Source: Corynebacterium sp. BD556
GTDB lineage: Bacteria > Actinomycetota > Actinomycetes > Mycobacteriales > Mycobacteriaceae
Direction: 5' to 3'
Assembly: GCF_038452275.1 (NCBI RefSeq)
Contig: NZ_CP141643.1
Span: 434,001 to 498,000 of the forward strand
DNA: 64,000 bases
A program made the translations under genes and the position numbers. This document shows, one piece after another, positions 54,761-63,669 of this stretch; the stretch's first letter is position 1; each line of letters opens with the position of its first letter. The notes beneath the pieces were generated by a model, which was not told where the DNA came from, searched no databases, and worked only from the letters and a program-made list of their open reading frames with translations.

Positions 54761-56344
54761 ATGGAATCAGCGGCAGGGCCCGTTGTTCGCACGACGGCGG
54801 GGCAGGTCATGGGGGTCGTGGACGAGCACACACGTGTGCGCACCTGGCGCGGCGTTCCTTTTGGGGCAGACACCTCGGGCACGCGCCGCTTTCGCCCCCC
54901 GCGGCCCGTTGAACACTGGGAAGGTGTGCGCGACTGCACCCAATACGCGCCGCCCGCACTGCAAGGTTCTTTCGGCTGGATGGACGCTGTCGTGGGAACT
55001 GAGGACTGTTTAAGGCTCGATGTGGTACGTCCCGACACCGACGACACCTTGCCCGTCGTGGTCTACTTCCATGGCGGCACCTTCGTTACTGGGGCCAGCC
55101 ACGAAAAAGTCCTCCAGGGGCACAACTTGGCTGTAGCCACCGACGTGGTCTACGTTTCGGTGAATTTCCGCCTCGGCGTGCTGGGCTACCTTGATTTTCG
55201 CTCCGTCGGAGAGGACTGCGTGGCCAACCCGGCGCTGCTCGATCAGATCCTGGCTTTGCATTGGGTGCGCGCCAACATCGCCGCCTTCGGCGGGGATCCG
55301 GACAACGTGACAATCATGGGCGAATCTGCAGGCGGAGCTGCCGTAACGCACCTGATGTGCGCGCCCGCCGCGCAGGGGCTGTTTCACCGCGGCATCGCCC
55401 AGTCCCCGCCGGGCGCCAGCGTTCACTCACGTGTGCAGGCCGCGATGTGGGTGCGCAAGCTTATCGACGGCATGGGGTTGTCCCGCTTGACCACCCTTGA
55501 CCAGTTGCGCGCCGAGGACGCCCGCGAACTAGTGCGCGTGGGGCAAAGCATGCTCCTCAACGGCCGCGAGGCCCTGCAGTTGAACACTGCTTTCATGCCG
55601 ACTGTCGACGGCACCACACTGCCCGCGCACCCCTTGGACGTTTTTGAACGTGGCGAGCAGGCACCGGTGCCGCTGATCATTGGCACCAACGAGGACGAGG
55701 CCAGCTTTGCCAAAGCCATGTACGCCACCGCCCGTGCGCGGCAGCGCGCCGCTGAACGCGCCCTATCCGTTTTCGATGCCGACAATGCCGGGCGGGTATT
55801 GGCCACTTATGACCACGCCGGCGGGCGCCGGGACTTCGCCGAACTCATCGCCGATGCAGTGTTTTGGGCCCCGTCAGTTGCCTTAGCCACCGCGCACCGC
55901 TGGGTCGCACCGACGTGGATGTACCGCTTTTCTTGGGCCTCCACCACCATGCGCCGCTTAGGGCTAGGGGCGATGCACACTGCGGACCTCGGCGTGGTCT
56001 TTGGCGATCCGGATGCGACGAGAGCTTCGCGTATCGACAGGCTGGGAAGCCGTGCCGGGCTGGGATCTCGCGATGCCTTCGACGATGTCAGCCGCGTAAT
56101 GCAGTACCACTGGGGTAGGTTTTTTCACACCGGCACGCCGGGGGAACAGTGGCCGCGCTACGGCTTTCGCAGCGACGACCGGCCAGGGCGGGCCACGGCG
56201 GTGTTTCACGACGAATTTCGGGTGGTATTCGATCCGAAGTCGGCGCAGCGTCGGGCGTGGGAGCGCTTTGACATGCGTGAGTGGGGAAACAACCGCACGG
56301 ACCTGTTCGATAGCTTTGGCCTTGAAGCAGGCGCCGAACGCTGA
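54761..56344 (+). CDS. Type B carboxylesterase
   Basis: A 527-residue alpha/beta hydrolase of the cholinesterase/carboxylesterase family. The nucleophile elbow GESAGGAA (about residues 187-194) with Ser, the oxyanion-hole segment YFHGGTF (about 101-107), the acidic residue in GTNEDEASF (about 308-316) and the His in GAMHTADLG (about 405-413) give a full catalytic set. 'EDCLRLDVVRP' (about 81-91) is the family pattern. Substrate is not readable. ATG 54761 is chosen by the nearby -10 box; the frame is open to 54701. Confidence 0.9.
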   Translation: MESAAGPVVRTTAGQVMGVVDEHTRVRTWRGVPFGADTSGTRRFRPPRPVEHWEGVRDCTQYAPPALQGSFGWMDAVVGTEDCLRLDVVRPDTDDTLPVVVYFHGGTFVTGASHEKVLQGHNLAVATDVVYVSVNFRLGVLGYLDFRSVGEDCVANPALLDQILALHWVRANIAAFGGDPDNVTIMGESAGGAAVTHLMCAPAAQGLFHRGIAQSPPGASVHSRVQAAMWVRKLIDGMGLSRLTTLDQLRAEDARELVRVGQSMLLNGREALQLNTAFMPTVDGTTLPAHPLDVFERGEQAPVPLIIGTNEDEASFAKAMYATARARQRAAERALSVFDADNAGRVLATYDHAGGRRDFAELIADAVFWAPSVALATAHRWVAPTWMYRFSWASTTMRRLGLGAMHTADLGVVFGDPDATRASRIDRLGSRAGLGSRDAFDDVSRVMQYHWGRFFHTGTPGEQWPRYGFRSDDRPGRATAVFHDEFRVVFDPKSAQRRAWERFDMREWGNNRTDLFDSFGLEAGAER

Positions 56345-56461
56345 GTCTGCACGGGCGGAGTGGGCGTTGCGTGGCTAGGCTGGAGCGAGTCGCCGCCCCG
56401 TCGACTGATCCTCCGCCGGATGGATTTTCAACTCAACCACTTTGGAAGGAAATGGTGCGCT

Positions 56462-57298
56462 GTGAGCTTTTTCGAGGACATTGCCGCCGCCCTTGACCGT
56501 GAAGGAATCGAATCGCGGGTGCATGGCGCGACGATGTTCGTGCCGATCACCGCGGACGTGGAGATCCAGTTTGAGGAAATTGATGCCCACCTGCCTGCGG
56601 CGAACGTTTATATCGCCGCCGCAGATGTGGACGAGGATGACGATGAGTTTGAGGCTGTGCTGGTTTCCGTGGTGTTTTCGGTCGAGACGGCCGTGGCGAC
56701 CGTCTCCGAACACATCGCTACCGACGAGGTGGTCACGGTTCTGCGCGACCTGCTTGAAAGCACCGATGAGCGCATCTCTGACCTTGAGTTTTTCCCTGAT
56801 CGGGTGAACAATCAATTGGTGCGCGCCGAGGTTGGCGACAACGCGGAGATCCAGGTTCTAGTGGAGGTACGTGACAATCAGGCTACCGCCTCGGTGGCTT
56901 TCATCGCGCTGACTGACAATTACGAGGACCTCATGGATGACGCCATAGGTGAGCTGTGGGAATCCGACGGTGATGGTGAGCTTACCGACCGGGACCGCCA
57001 GCACCTTTTCGAGACTATCCATAATGAGGCCGTTGCCGAGGCGGAGCTTTTAGAGCTTGGCTCCTACACCGACTTCGACAGGCTTTTTGACATTCTCTCC
57101 CTGGCTGCCGACCAAGCGGAGGAGTGGGAGGCGCAGCTTGTCCCCGTCGAGGACGACTTCGACGAGCCAGATATCTACGACATCTTCGGCGAGGACGATC
57201 CAGAGCTTAATGAGGAATCGGGTTCGCTGTCGGCGTCCTTGGACACCGACCCTGACACCGACCCTTTGGCCGTCGAGGTCGAGGCAGAAGATTTCTAA
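56462..57298 (+). CDS. Acidic protein of unknown function
   Basis: A 278-residue, strongly acidic soluble protein. The first 100 residues read like a mixed alpha/beta YbjN-type fold (SFFEDIAAALDREGIESRVH), and a second similar unit may follow around residues 105-200. The last 50 residues are nearly all Asp/Glu/Ser/Pro (EDDFDEPDIYDIFGEDDPE and on). GTG 56462 is used because it follows AAGGAA; the frame is open upstream. Its stop overlaps that of the convergent gene by 4 nt. Confidence 0.75.
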   Translation: MSFFEDIAAALDREGIESRVHGATMFVPITADVEIQFEEIDAHLPAANVYIAAADVDEDDDEFEAVLVSVVFSVETAVATVSEHIATDEVVTVLRDLLESTDERISDLEFFPDRVNNQLVRAEVGDNAEIQVLVEVRDNQATASVAFIALTDNYEDLMDDAIGELWESDGDGELTDRDRQHLFETIHNEAVAEAELLELGSYTDFDRLFDILSLAADQAEEWEAQLVPVEDDFDEPDIYDIFGEDDPELNEESGSLSASLDTDPDTDPLAVEVEAEDF

Positions 57299-57798
57299 CT
57301 GGCCTGGGGCTGCGCCGGTGTGATCCCTTCGAACAGGGAGGGAGGGGATTTGACGGGGGTGTAGGAAAAATCGGCGAGCCACACGTAGTTGATGGCCCGC
57401 GGCGAGGAGATTTCGTGGACCGCGGCCACCTGTTTGCCGGGCAACAGAGCGCGGATCCATGCCTCGGTGATCACCGGGTCCGCGCTAAGCCCGGTCCGGC
57501 TCGTGATACGCAGCTCTATGAGGTACGCGGGCACGTTTTCCTCCCCGAATCCCTGGATTCGTGCCCGGGCGCGCGGGCCGACGCGGCGCCGGATGACAGC
57601 GACGGTCAGCTCCTCGCCGTGGCCGATCCGGGGGAGTGTCTTAAGAGGTGGCCGCCACGCGGCTGTTGCGCGCGCCAGCGAGCGGGGATGCCGGATGATG
57701 CTGCGCAGCGCCGCGACGGTGGTGGGGTAACGGGCGGTGATGTGCTCGGTGAGATCGGTGGACGTGGGCGTGATGAAGGCGGTGCTGTCTGTAGTCAT
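57295..57798 (-). CDS. Conserved protein of unknown function
   Basis: A 167-residue protein. No signal peptide, membrane helix or known motif is visible. It is rich in Arg/Thr in the centre (PRIGHGEELTVAVIRRRV) and has 'INYVWLADFSYTP' near the C-terminus. ATG 57798 is preferred over an in-frame start at 57879, which lies within the promoter region of the divergent MFS gene. Convergent with the acidic-protein gene by a 4-nt stop overlap. Confidence 0.65.
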   Translation of the reverse strand: MTTDSTAFITPTSTDLTEHITARYPTTVAALRSIIRHPRSLARATAAWRPPLKTLPRIGHGEELTVAVIRRRVGPRARARIQGFGEENVPAYLIELRITSRTGLSADPVITEAWIRALLPGKQVAAVHEISSPRAINYVWLADFSYTPVKSPPSLFEGITPAQPQAS

Positions 57799-57900
57799 GC
57801 CGTGAACCTTAGAACATAGGGTCGACACACCCCGGACATATATAGAAAATATGTTCGACCGGATGGAGATTTGACACAAGGGTCTAGGCTGTTAAAAGAA

Positions 57901-59145
57901 ATGTCACCAAAAACTGTCACCGATCACCTGGAACCGAAAATCCCCGCCACCATCAAGGTCCTGGCTGGGGCCGCGTTCATTATTGCCCTGGGCTACGGCT
58001 TCATCGCTCCGATCCTGCCGCAGTTCACCACCAGCTTTGGCGTCTCCATGGCCGCAGCCGGAGCCGTTGTGTCCATCTTCGCCGCCGCCCGAGTCATCGG
58101 CGCGCCGGGAGCCGGATTATTGGTGGATAAGCTGGGCTCGCGCCCCATCTACCTCACCGGTTTATTCATCGTGGCAGGCGCAACGTTTATGGTGGCATTC
58201 GCGCAAAGCTACTGGCAGGTCCTCGCGTTACGTTTCATCGCAGGCTTCGGCTCAACGATGTTTACATTGTCCGCCCAAGCACTGATCGTGCGCGTCACAC
58301 ACCCCAACATCCGCGGGCACGCCAACGCGCTGTACGCTTCCGCGTTTCTGCTCGGCAACATCTTCGGCCCCATCATCGGCGCGGCCCTGTCGTATTTAGG
58401 GCTTCGCATCCCCTTCGCCATCTACGGCATCGTGGTAGCAGCCGCAGCCGCCATGGTCTGGATTGTCACTTCCAGCCCGCGAGGTCGCGCGCAACTACCC
58501 CCAAACTTACCCCCCATGGGGTTGCGCGCCGCGTTGTCCATGCCGACCTATCACAGTCTCCTCGCTGCCGGTTTTGCTAATGGGTGGGCAAATTTCGGTG
58601 TCCGCACCGCCGTGCTGCCACTATTTGCCGCAGCCGTCTTCGCCAACGGCGGCGCCGCTTCAGGTCTCGCGCTGACCTCCTTCGCGGTGGGAACCGCGAT
58701 CACACTGCAGTTTTCCGGCCGGCTCGCCGACCGACTCGGCCGCAAGCCACTGATCATTGCGGGCCTTGTCACCATCGCGGTGTTCACGGGGATGATGGGC
58801 TTTTCGACGCGCTTTTGGCCACTGATGATCACCTCCGCGCTCGCCGGCGTAGGCGGCGGCCTGATGAACCCCGCCCAACAGGCATCATTGGCCGACATCA
58901 TCGGCAACCACCGCTCCGGCGGCAAAGTGCTGTCCACCTTTCAAATGACCCAGGACGCCGGCGCAATCTTCGCCCCCATCATCGTGGGATTTATCGCTGA
59001 GACCTTCGGCTTCCCCGTAGCTTTTCTCTCCACCAGCGTCATCGCCCTGCTCGCCCTCACGATGTGGTTAATCCACGGCAAGGAAACCAAACCGGGCACA
59101 TATCCCGATGCCAAAAACCCGATCCAAACAGAACCAAAGGAGTAA
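57901..59145 (+). CDS. MFS transporter
   Basis: A 414-residue major facilitator protein with 12 membrane segments. Between TM2 and TM3 is 'GLLVDKLGSRPIYLTGLF' (about residues 79-96), the A-motif, repeated in the second half as 'GRLADRLGRKPLIIAGL' (about 270-286). The size and motif placement fit a drug or small-molecule exporter. It is followed 4 bp later by a nucleoside hydrolase gene, so a nucleoside or base may be its substrate, but this is inference. ATG 57901 is chosen; TAGGCT at 57885-57890 is a possible -10 box. Confidence 0.88.
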   Translation: MSPKTVTDHLEPKIPATIKVLAGAAFIIALGYGFIAPILPQFTTSFGVSMAAAGAVVSIFAAARVIGAPGAGLLVDKLGSRPIYLTGLFIVAGATFMVAFAQSYWQVLALRFIAGFGSTMFTLSAQALIVRVTHPNIRGHANALYASAFLLGNIFGPIIGAALSYLGLRIPFAIYGIVVAAAAAMVWIVTSSPRGRAQLPPNLPPMGLRAALSMPTYHSLLAAGFANGWANFGVRTAVLPLFAAAVFANGGAASGLALTSFAVGTAITLQFSGRLADRLGRKPLIIAGLVTIAVFTGMMGFSTRFWPLMITSALAGVGGGLMNPAQQASLADIIGNHRSGGKVLSTFQMTQDAGAIFAPIIVGFIAETFGFPVAFLSTSVIALLALTMWLIHGKETKPGTYPDAKNPIQTEPKE

Positions 59146-59149
59146 AACA

Positions 59150-60139
59150 ATGCGCGTAATTTTGGACTGCGACCCGGGCATCGACGACACCATAGCCTTG
59201 ATCTACCTAAGTGCTCTGCACCATGAGGGCCGCATCGAAATTGACGCGGTAACCACCACCGCCGGAAACATTGACGCCGACCAAGGCGCCGTCAACGCCG
59301 CCTGGGTGTTAGGGCAGTGCGCGCTGCGCACCACCCCGCTGGCCGCTGGGGTAACAACCCCACTGAAATACGAGCTGACCACCACCCCGGAAACTCACGG
59401 GCCAACCGGGCTCGGTTACATCACCGCACCACAACGCTTCGTTGAGAGCGATTGGGACGCGCTGTGGATCGACTCCATCGAACGCGGCACTCAGGACCTG
59501 CACCTGATCATCACCGGCCCGATGACCAACCTCGCGACATTTAAGCGGCTCCACCCGCACCACTACGCGCGCCTTCAACACATCACAGTGATGGGCGGAG
59601 CATTTAATTACCCTGGCAACACCACGCCGAGCGCAGAGTGGAACTTCTGGGTTGACCCGCACGCAGCCAAGGAAGTATTCGCCGCCGCACCAGCGCCACT
59701 GACAGTATGTTCACTGGAAGTGACGGAAAAGATGCTGCTGGAACCGGAGCGGCTAGAAGGGATCGTCGACAAGCTTGGAGCCTTTCCAATGGCGAAGAAG
59801 CTGCCGGAAATCATGCGCTTCTACTTCGAATTCCACGAGGAAGTCGGGGAAGGCTACCGGGCACAGATCCACGACCTGCTCGCCTGCGAAATAGCGTTGG
59901 GCACAGTGCTTTTCGACGCCCCACTGACCACCATCGACATCGAAGCCGACTCCGAGCTCATGCGCGGCACCTCCGTGATCGACACACGCGGCATCTGGGA
60001 GCGCGAAAACAACGCGCACGTCGTCACAACCGCCGACATTGACGCCGCCTGGGCCGAATTCGAACGCGCCTGCGGCGTCCACGCCCGCTTCACCAACGGC
60101 GGCCTCGCCGCAATCCGACACGCCCGCGCCGAAGACTAA
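59150..60139 (+). CDS. Nucleoside hydrolase (IunH/Rih type)
   Basis: A 329-residue nucleoside N-ribohydrolase. The metal-binding signature DCDPGIDDT (residues 6-14) and the loop 'MGGAFNYPGNTTPSAEWNFW' (about 150-169) are clear. It splits ribonucleosides to base and ribose for salvage. AAAGGAG precedes ATG 59150, and it lies 4 bp after the MFS gene, forming an operon. The pyrimidine versus purine preference cannot be read. Confidence 0.92.
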   Translation: MRVILDCDPGIDDTIALIYLSALHHEGRIEIDAVTTTAGNIDADQGAVNAAWVLGQCALRTTPLAAGVTTPLKYELTTTPETHGPTGLGYITAPQRFVESDWDALWIDSIERGTQDLHLIITGPMTNLATFKRLHPHHYARLQHITVMGGAFNYPGNTTPSAEWNFWVDPHAAKEVFAAAPAPLTVCSLEVTEKMLLEPERLEGIVDKLGAFPMAKKLPEIMRFYFEFHEEVGEGYRAQIHDLLACEIALGTVLFDAPLTTIDIEADSELMRGTSVIDTRGIWERENNAHVVTTADIDAAWAEFERACGVHARFTNGGLAAIRHARAED

Positions 60140-60160
60140 CCACCCCGAAACCGCACCCAG

Positions 60161-61126
60161 CTACTCCGGCAAATCAAGCGAATCGATCACGCCACGCAAC
60201 GTGGCAGCAGAAGCATCAAAACGCTCAAACTCCTCCGGGTCAAGACGCAACTCCACAACATTGCGCACCCCGCCACGGTTCAAAATCGTCGGGGTGCCAA
60301 TGAAAACGTCATCGCGGGCATACTCGCCATTGAGCTTCACCGACACCGGCAAAGCCACATCCTCATTGCGCAAAATCGCGCGGGTAATACGCGCGAGCGC
60401 CGAACCAATGCCATAAGACGTGTTGCCCTTGCGCTGGATGATCCCATAAGCCGCATCACGGGTTTTGCGGAACATCTCCTCAAACTCATCATGGATCTGC
60501 GGATTCGACTCCGCCTCCTTCGCCAGGATGCGTGGCAAAGGGACACCCGCGACGCTGCCCGACGACAACACCGCCAACTCAGAATCACCGTGCTCACCAA
60601 TGACATAGGAATGAACCGCAGAAGCCGCGACGTCGAAGTGACGGCCCAAATTGTGCCGCCACCGAGCAGTGTCAAGCACCGTGCCAGAACCAATGACCTG
60701 ATTCCACGGCAGGCGGGTTTGCGTCCACGTCGCATAAGTCAACACGTCCACAGGGTTCGTGGCCACCAGGTAAATCCCGTTGAAACCATGACCCATGACC
60801 TCGCGATTGATCGACTCGAAAATCTTCACATTGCGCGCCACCAAGTCAAGGCGAGACTCGCCGTCACGCTGGGCCACACCCGCGCAATTGACAACCAACG
60901 CCGCATCCCGACAATCCTCATACGAGCCGACGCTTACCTGCGCGTTATGGCCCGAATAAGGAATCGCATGCGATAAGTCCTCCACCTGCGCCCACGTCAT
61001 GGCCTCGTCGAGATCAATGATGGCCAAATGATCCGTGAGCCCCTGGTTAAGCAGCGCATAAGCATAGGCAATACCCACAGCGCCTGCGCCAATGAGAACG
61101 ATCTTGTTACCTTGAGTAACGGTCAT
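60161..61126 (-). CDS. ldh: L-lactate dehydrogenase Ldh
   Basis: A 321-residue NAD-dependent lactate dehydrogenase. The Rossmann motif GAGAVGIAYA (about residues 13-22), 'NCAGVAQRDGESRLDLV' with the mobile-loop Arg, 'ATNPVDVLTY' (about 129-138) and the catalytic His of GEHGDSE (about 185-191) are present. It is convergent with the nucleoside hydrolase gene, 21 bp apart, with no clear terminator. Confidence 0.94.
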   Translation of the reverse strand: MTVTQGNKIVLIGAGAVGIAYAYALLNQGLTDHLAIIDLDEAMTWAQVEDLSHAIPYSGHNAQVSVGSYEDCRDAALVVNCAGVAQRDGESRLDLVARNVKIFESINREVMGHGFNGIYLVATNPVDVLTYATWTQTRLPWNQVIGSGTVLDTARWRHNLGRHFDVAASAVHSYVIGEHGDSELAVLSSGSVAGVPLPRILAKEAESNPQIHDEFEEMFRKTRDAAYGIIQRKGNTSYGIGSALARITRAILRNEDVALPVSVKLNGEYARDDVFIGTPTILNRGGVRNVVELRLDPEEFERFDASAATLRGVIDSLDLPE

Positions 61127-61299
61127 GGTTGAATCCCCTTAAAAATCCCCGGAAAAGTACCAACCACAAGGGTACGGCGTGGGGCGCAGTGCTGCTAGTG
61201 ATTACTACTGCAAGGGAAAGCGGGGGAGTCCTTAACCTGAAATCTCGGTTGGCACGCGCGAGCCCTGAATCAGCATCAAAAAGGTTCATCCGGAGCTTA
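61127..61299. other. Junction between ldh and the restriction-modification module
   Basis: 173 bp without a gene. It should hold the ldh promoter (minus strand) and the end of the R-M unit. 'CTGCTAGTGATTACTACTGC' near 61190 is AT-richer than the flanking genes. No GlxR or other operator can be read with confidence. Confidence 0.4.
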
Positions 61300-62244
61300 T
61301 CAAGCCATAGGAATAAGGGGAGCTTGCTCCACCGGGTCGTCTGCTTGGGCAATGCGCCAGAGCTTACCTTCTATTTCAGTTTTCGGCCCGGTGAAGTCAT
61401 CGGCGGTTGACACCACGCGAATGGCGAGACTGTCCCCGTTTTTGCAGATTGGAAGCTCGAGATCCCGTGCGATTCGTTGGTGTCGCTGATAATCCCCGAG
61501 AATCAAGATTCCTTCGGGAGCGAGGGTGGTACGCGCACCTCCGTTAGCTCTAATTCTTTTCATGGGATCTTTTTGCTGAGCCACTGTGTAGATGACTCCA
61601 CGGGGAATCAACTCGCCCTGTACCTTGCGAAAAAGGTTGTTGAGCCTTCTTTGCCCTGAAGTATCTGACATGATTTCAGAGGCATCCTTCGGGTCTAGAT
61701 GCAAAAGTGTGTTTTTCGGATAGGACTGATCTAGCCACGCCCATTGAATGGAGCTTCGCCCGATGCGGTTGAGAGTTTTCTTTTGATCCCGATTCTGCCC
61801 CTGATTTAAAACCTCAGGACTAATTTTCAAAAAACCCACGCGAAATGTCGAAAACTCCTCACTCGCATGGCACAGCATGGCGTGATGACCTATCGTCTCG
61901 TTGGGGATCATCCATCCGTACATTTGCTTCGAGTATTTACAGTCAACCTCGTTTCCCAAAATCTTATAGTCCATGAAGTCGCCGTCAGAGATGAACGAGC
62001 TGAAAGCCCTCCGAATGTTGATCTCCAGAAGTGACCCGATGTGGGCCAACTCGGTTTTGCTGAGTTCAGATGGACGAAACCGTCCGGTGTGCTGCCCATC
62101 GTAGGCTTGGTCAAAAGTTTGCCTAAAGACCCTTCCCATTTCTTCGCCAGCGGGAATTCGGTAACGGAAATGTTCAGCCAAGGCTTTCGCAACCGTATCA
62201 TCTGGTAGTTGGCCCAGGACCAACTCTGCTTTGCTATCAGGCAC
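61300..62244 (-). CDS. Type II restriction endonuclease, NaeI-like
   Basis: A 314-residue nuclease that aligns along its whole length, by eye and from memory, with NaeI (317 residues; GCCGGC, two-site type IIe). The catalytic block 'MDYKILGNEVDCKYS' (about residues 91-105) keeps the two Asp and the Lys of the PD-D/ExK site. The C-terminal DNA-binding part shows 'YTVAQQKDPMKRIRANGGAR' (about 223-242) and PEGILILGDYQ. NaeI Leu43, whose change to Lys gives a topoisomerase, corresponds to Ala in 'TFDQAYDGQHTGR'. GTG 62244 follows GAGGG; TTG 62250 is possible. It overlaps the methyltransferase stop. Confidence 0.88.
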   Translation of the reverse strand: MPDSKAELVLGQLPDDTVAKALAEHFRYRIPAGEEMGRVFRQTFDQAYDGQHTGRFRPSELSKTELAHIGSLLEINIRRAFSSFISDGDFMDYKILGNEVDCKYSKQMYGWMIPNETIGHHAMLCHASEEFSTFRVGFLKISPEVLNQGQNRDQKKTLNRIGRSSIQWAWLDQSYPKNTLLHLDPKDASEIMSDTSGQRRLNNLFRKVQGELIPRGVIYTVAQQKDPMKRIRANGGARTTLAPEGILILGDYQRHQRIARDLELPICKNGDSLAIRVVSTADDFTGPKTEIEGKLWRIAQADDPVEQAPLIPMA

Positions 62245-63292
62245 CAGCAACCCTCGGAAGATCGGATTCCACTAGGAGGCGGGATTGTTCCGTTTTTGAA
62301 CGTGAAAGCGCCTCGCGGATTTTAACCCCAATTGCTTCCGCGACTGGCGGTGGGAACGCGTTCCCCACCTGCCTCCACTGTGCGGTTTTCCCTCCAGCCC
62401 ATAGCCAATTCTCCGGGAATCCTTGAATAACGCCTCCCATCTTCACCGTCAAACGTGGCAGATTCTCCGGATCATTAACGGGAAACTCTGGTCCCGGTGC
62501 TTCCTCTGCAATCGACGTGCCTTTCACGCCCAGTTTCTTCCACGCTGCTTTGGCCCGCGTCGGACCGACGTCAGGACCACCATGCTTCTTTGAACCACCA
62601 ACCAGAGTCGGTGCAACTGTTCGTGCATTCTCTGCCCATGCGTCTGCTCCCGGCCAACCACGCTCCTCCATCAGGTGGTGCAGCGCTTCTCCCACTGAAA
62701 GCTGACGATGTATTGGTTCCGGCCAGCGAAAATGCGGGGAAACCTCCGGTTTCAGGGCGATAAGAATAAATCGTGGCCTTAACTGCGGAACACCGAAGTC
62801 CGCGGCTTGAAAGATCTTCCACTGCGTTTCATAGCCCAAATCGCTGAAAGCTTTGAGAAGTTGCCCCCGGTAAGAATCGAAACGCTTTTGGGCTAACCCC
62901 TTTACGTTTTCGATCATTACAGCCCGAGGATCAATTTCTTCGACTAGACGCAGTGCTTGAGGGAAGAGATCGCGCTCATCTTCTGCGCCTAATTGTTTAC
63001 CGGCGATAGAGAATGGGGGGCAGGGCACTCCACCGGCAAAAAGATCGACCTGATCTTTCCATTGAGTGCCGTCCAAATCATGCACGTCCATTTCCAAGAC
63101 ATTCCAATTGACGTCGCATTCCGAACCGCGATTGAGGCGCAGTGTCTCGGCTGCCCAACCATCAAGCTCAACTACAGCATTGTGCCTAAAACCAGCCCTC
63201 TCAAGGCCGAGCGCCTGCCCTCCAGCTCCTGCGCAGATTTCAAGCGACGTAAATTCCTCGGTGCGGGATATAGACAACTCTTTGGAAATCAC
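62237..63292 (-). CDS. DNA (cytosine-5) methyltransferase, partner of the NaeI-like enzyme
   Basis: A 351-residue C5-methyltransferase. Motif I is 'LEICAGAGGQALGLERAG' (about residues 16-33), motif IV PCPPFS with catalytic Cys (about 91-96), motif VI ENVKG (about 130-134), motif VIII PQLRPRF and motif X 'GNAFPPPVAEAIG' near the C-terminus. The target-recognition region lies between about 215 and 285 ('TLVGGSKKHGGPDVG'). It should methylate the site cut by the partner. GTG 63292 after AAAAGGG is preferred; TTG 63298 is possible. The stop lies within the first codons of the nuclease gene. Confidence 0.92.
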   Translation of the reverse strand: MISKELSISRTEEFTSLEICAGAGGQALGLERAGFRHNAVVELDGWAAETLRLNRGSECDVNWNVLEMDVHDLDGTQWKDQVDLFAGGVPCPPFSIAGKQLGAEDERDLFPQALRLVEEIDPRAVMIENVKGLAQKRFDSYRGQLLKAFSDLGYETQWKIFQAADFGVPQLRPRFILIALKPEVSPHFRWPEPIHRQLSVGEALHHLMEERGWPGADAWAENARTVAPTLVGGSKKHGGPDVGPTRAKAAWKKLGVKGTSIAEEAPGPEFPVNDPENLPRLTVKMGGVIQGFPENWLWAGGKTAQWRQVGNAFPPPVAEAIGVKIREALSRSKTEQSRLLVESDLPRVAGA

Positions 63293-63669
63293 AGCCAACC
63301 CTTTTGCTCAATGTACTCAATGCTGACGATACTAAAGGCGCTACCGACACTGGGAATCTAATATAGTACATATGTTTGCATTCCTGTGCTAACTGGAAAT
63401 GATAATGATTATGGTGAACCCGATGCGACTTCTCTTTCATCCTCACCTTTTTTAGTCGCCGCTACCCGTTAATCAGGGTGACGAAGCAGAGATAAATTAG
63501 AGCATTTTCCTAGAGCGGGGTTCCGGACTAGAATGCCTCAGCCTTCCCCTCTAGATGATCGCAAGCAAGAGTTAGATAGCGGGAATTCTCACATCGAACC
63601 AGGCCGGCGTCGTCAAGCGAAAAGGCCTCAAATAGTATTCTTGCCGCTGCTGGCGTAGGGTGAGGGGCA
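63293..63669. other. AT-rich junction upstream of the R-M module
   Basis: 377 bp without a convincing gene. It should carry the promoter of the methyltransferase (minus) and of the helicase gene (plus). The stretch 63397-63416 contains ATAATGATTAT, a palindrome like Fur/Zur-family sites. Several short open frames here have no ribosome binding site or family. Confidence 0.45.

Noticed and set aside
57871-57876. TTGACA as the -35 box of the MFS gene
   Set aside because: At 17 bp downstream the sequence is AAAAGA inside the start region; the better -10 (TAGGCT, 57885-57890) is too close to pair with it.
63240-63446. Small minus-strand open frame upstream of the methyltransferase, considered as a controller protein
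   Set aside because: The translation has no helix-turn-helix, it overlaps the methyltransferase start out of frame, and no ribosome binding site is seen.
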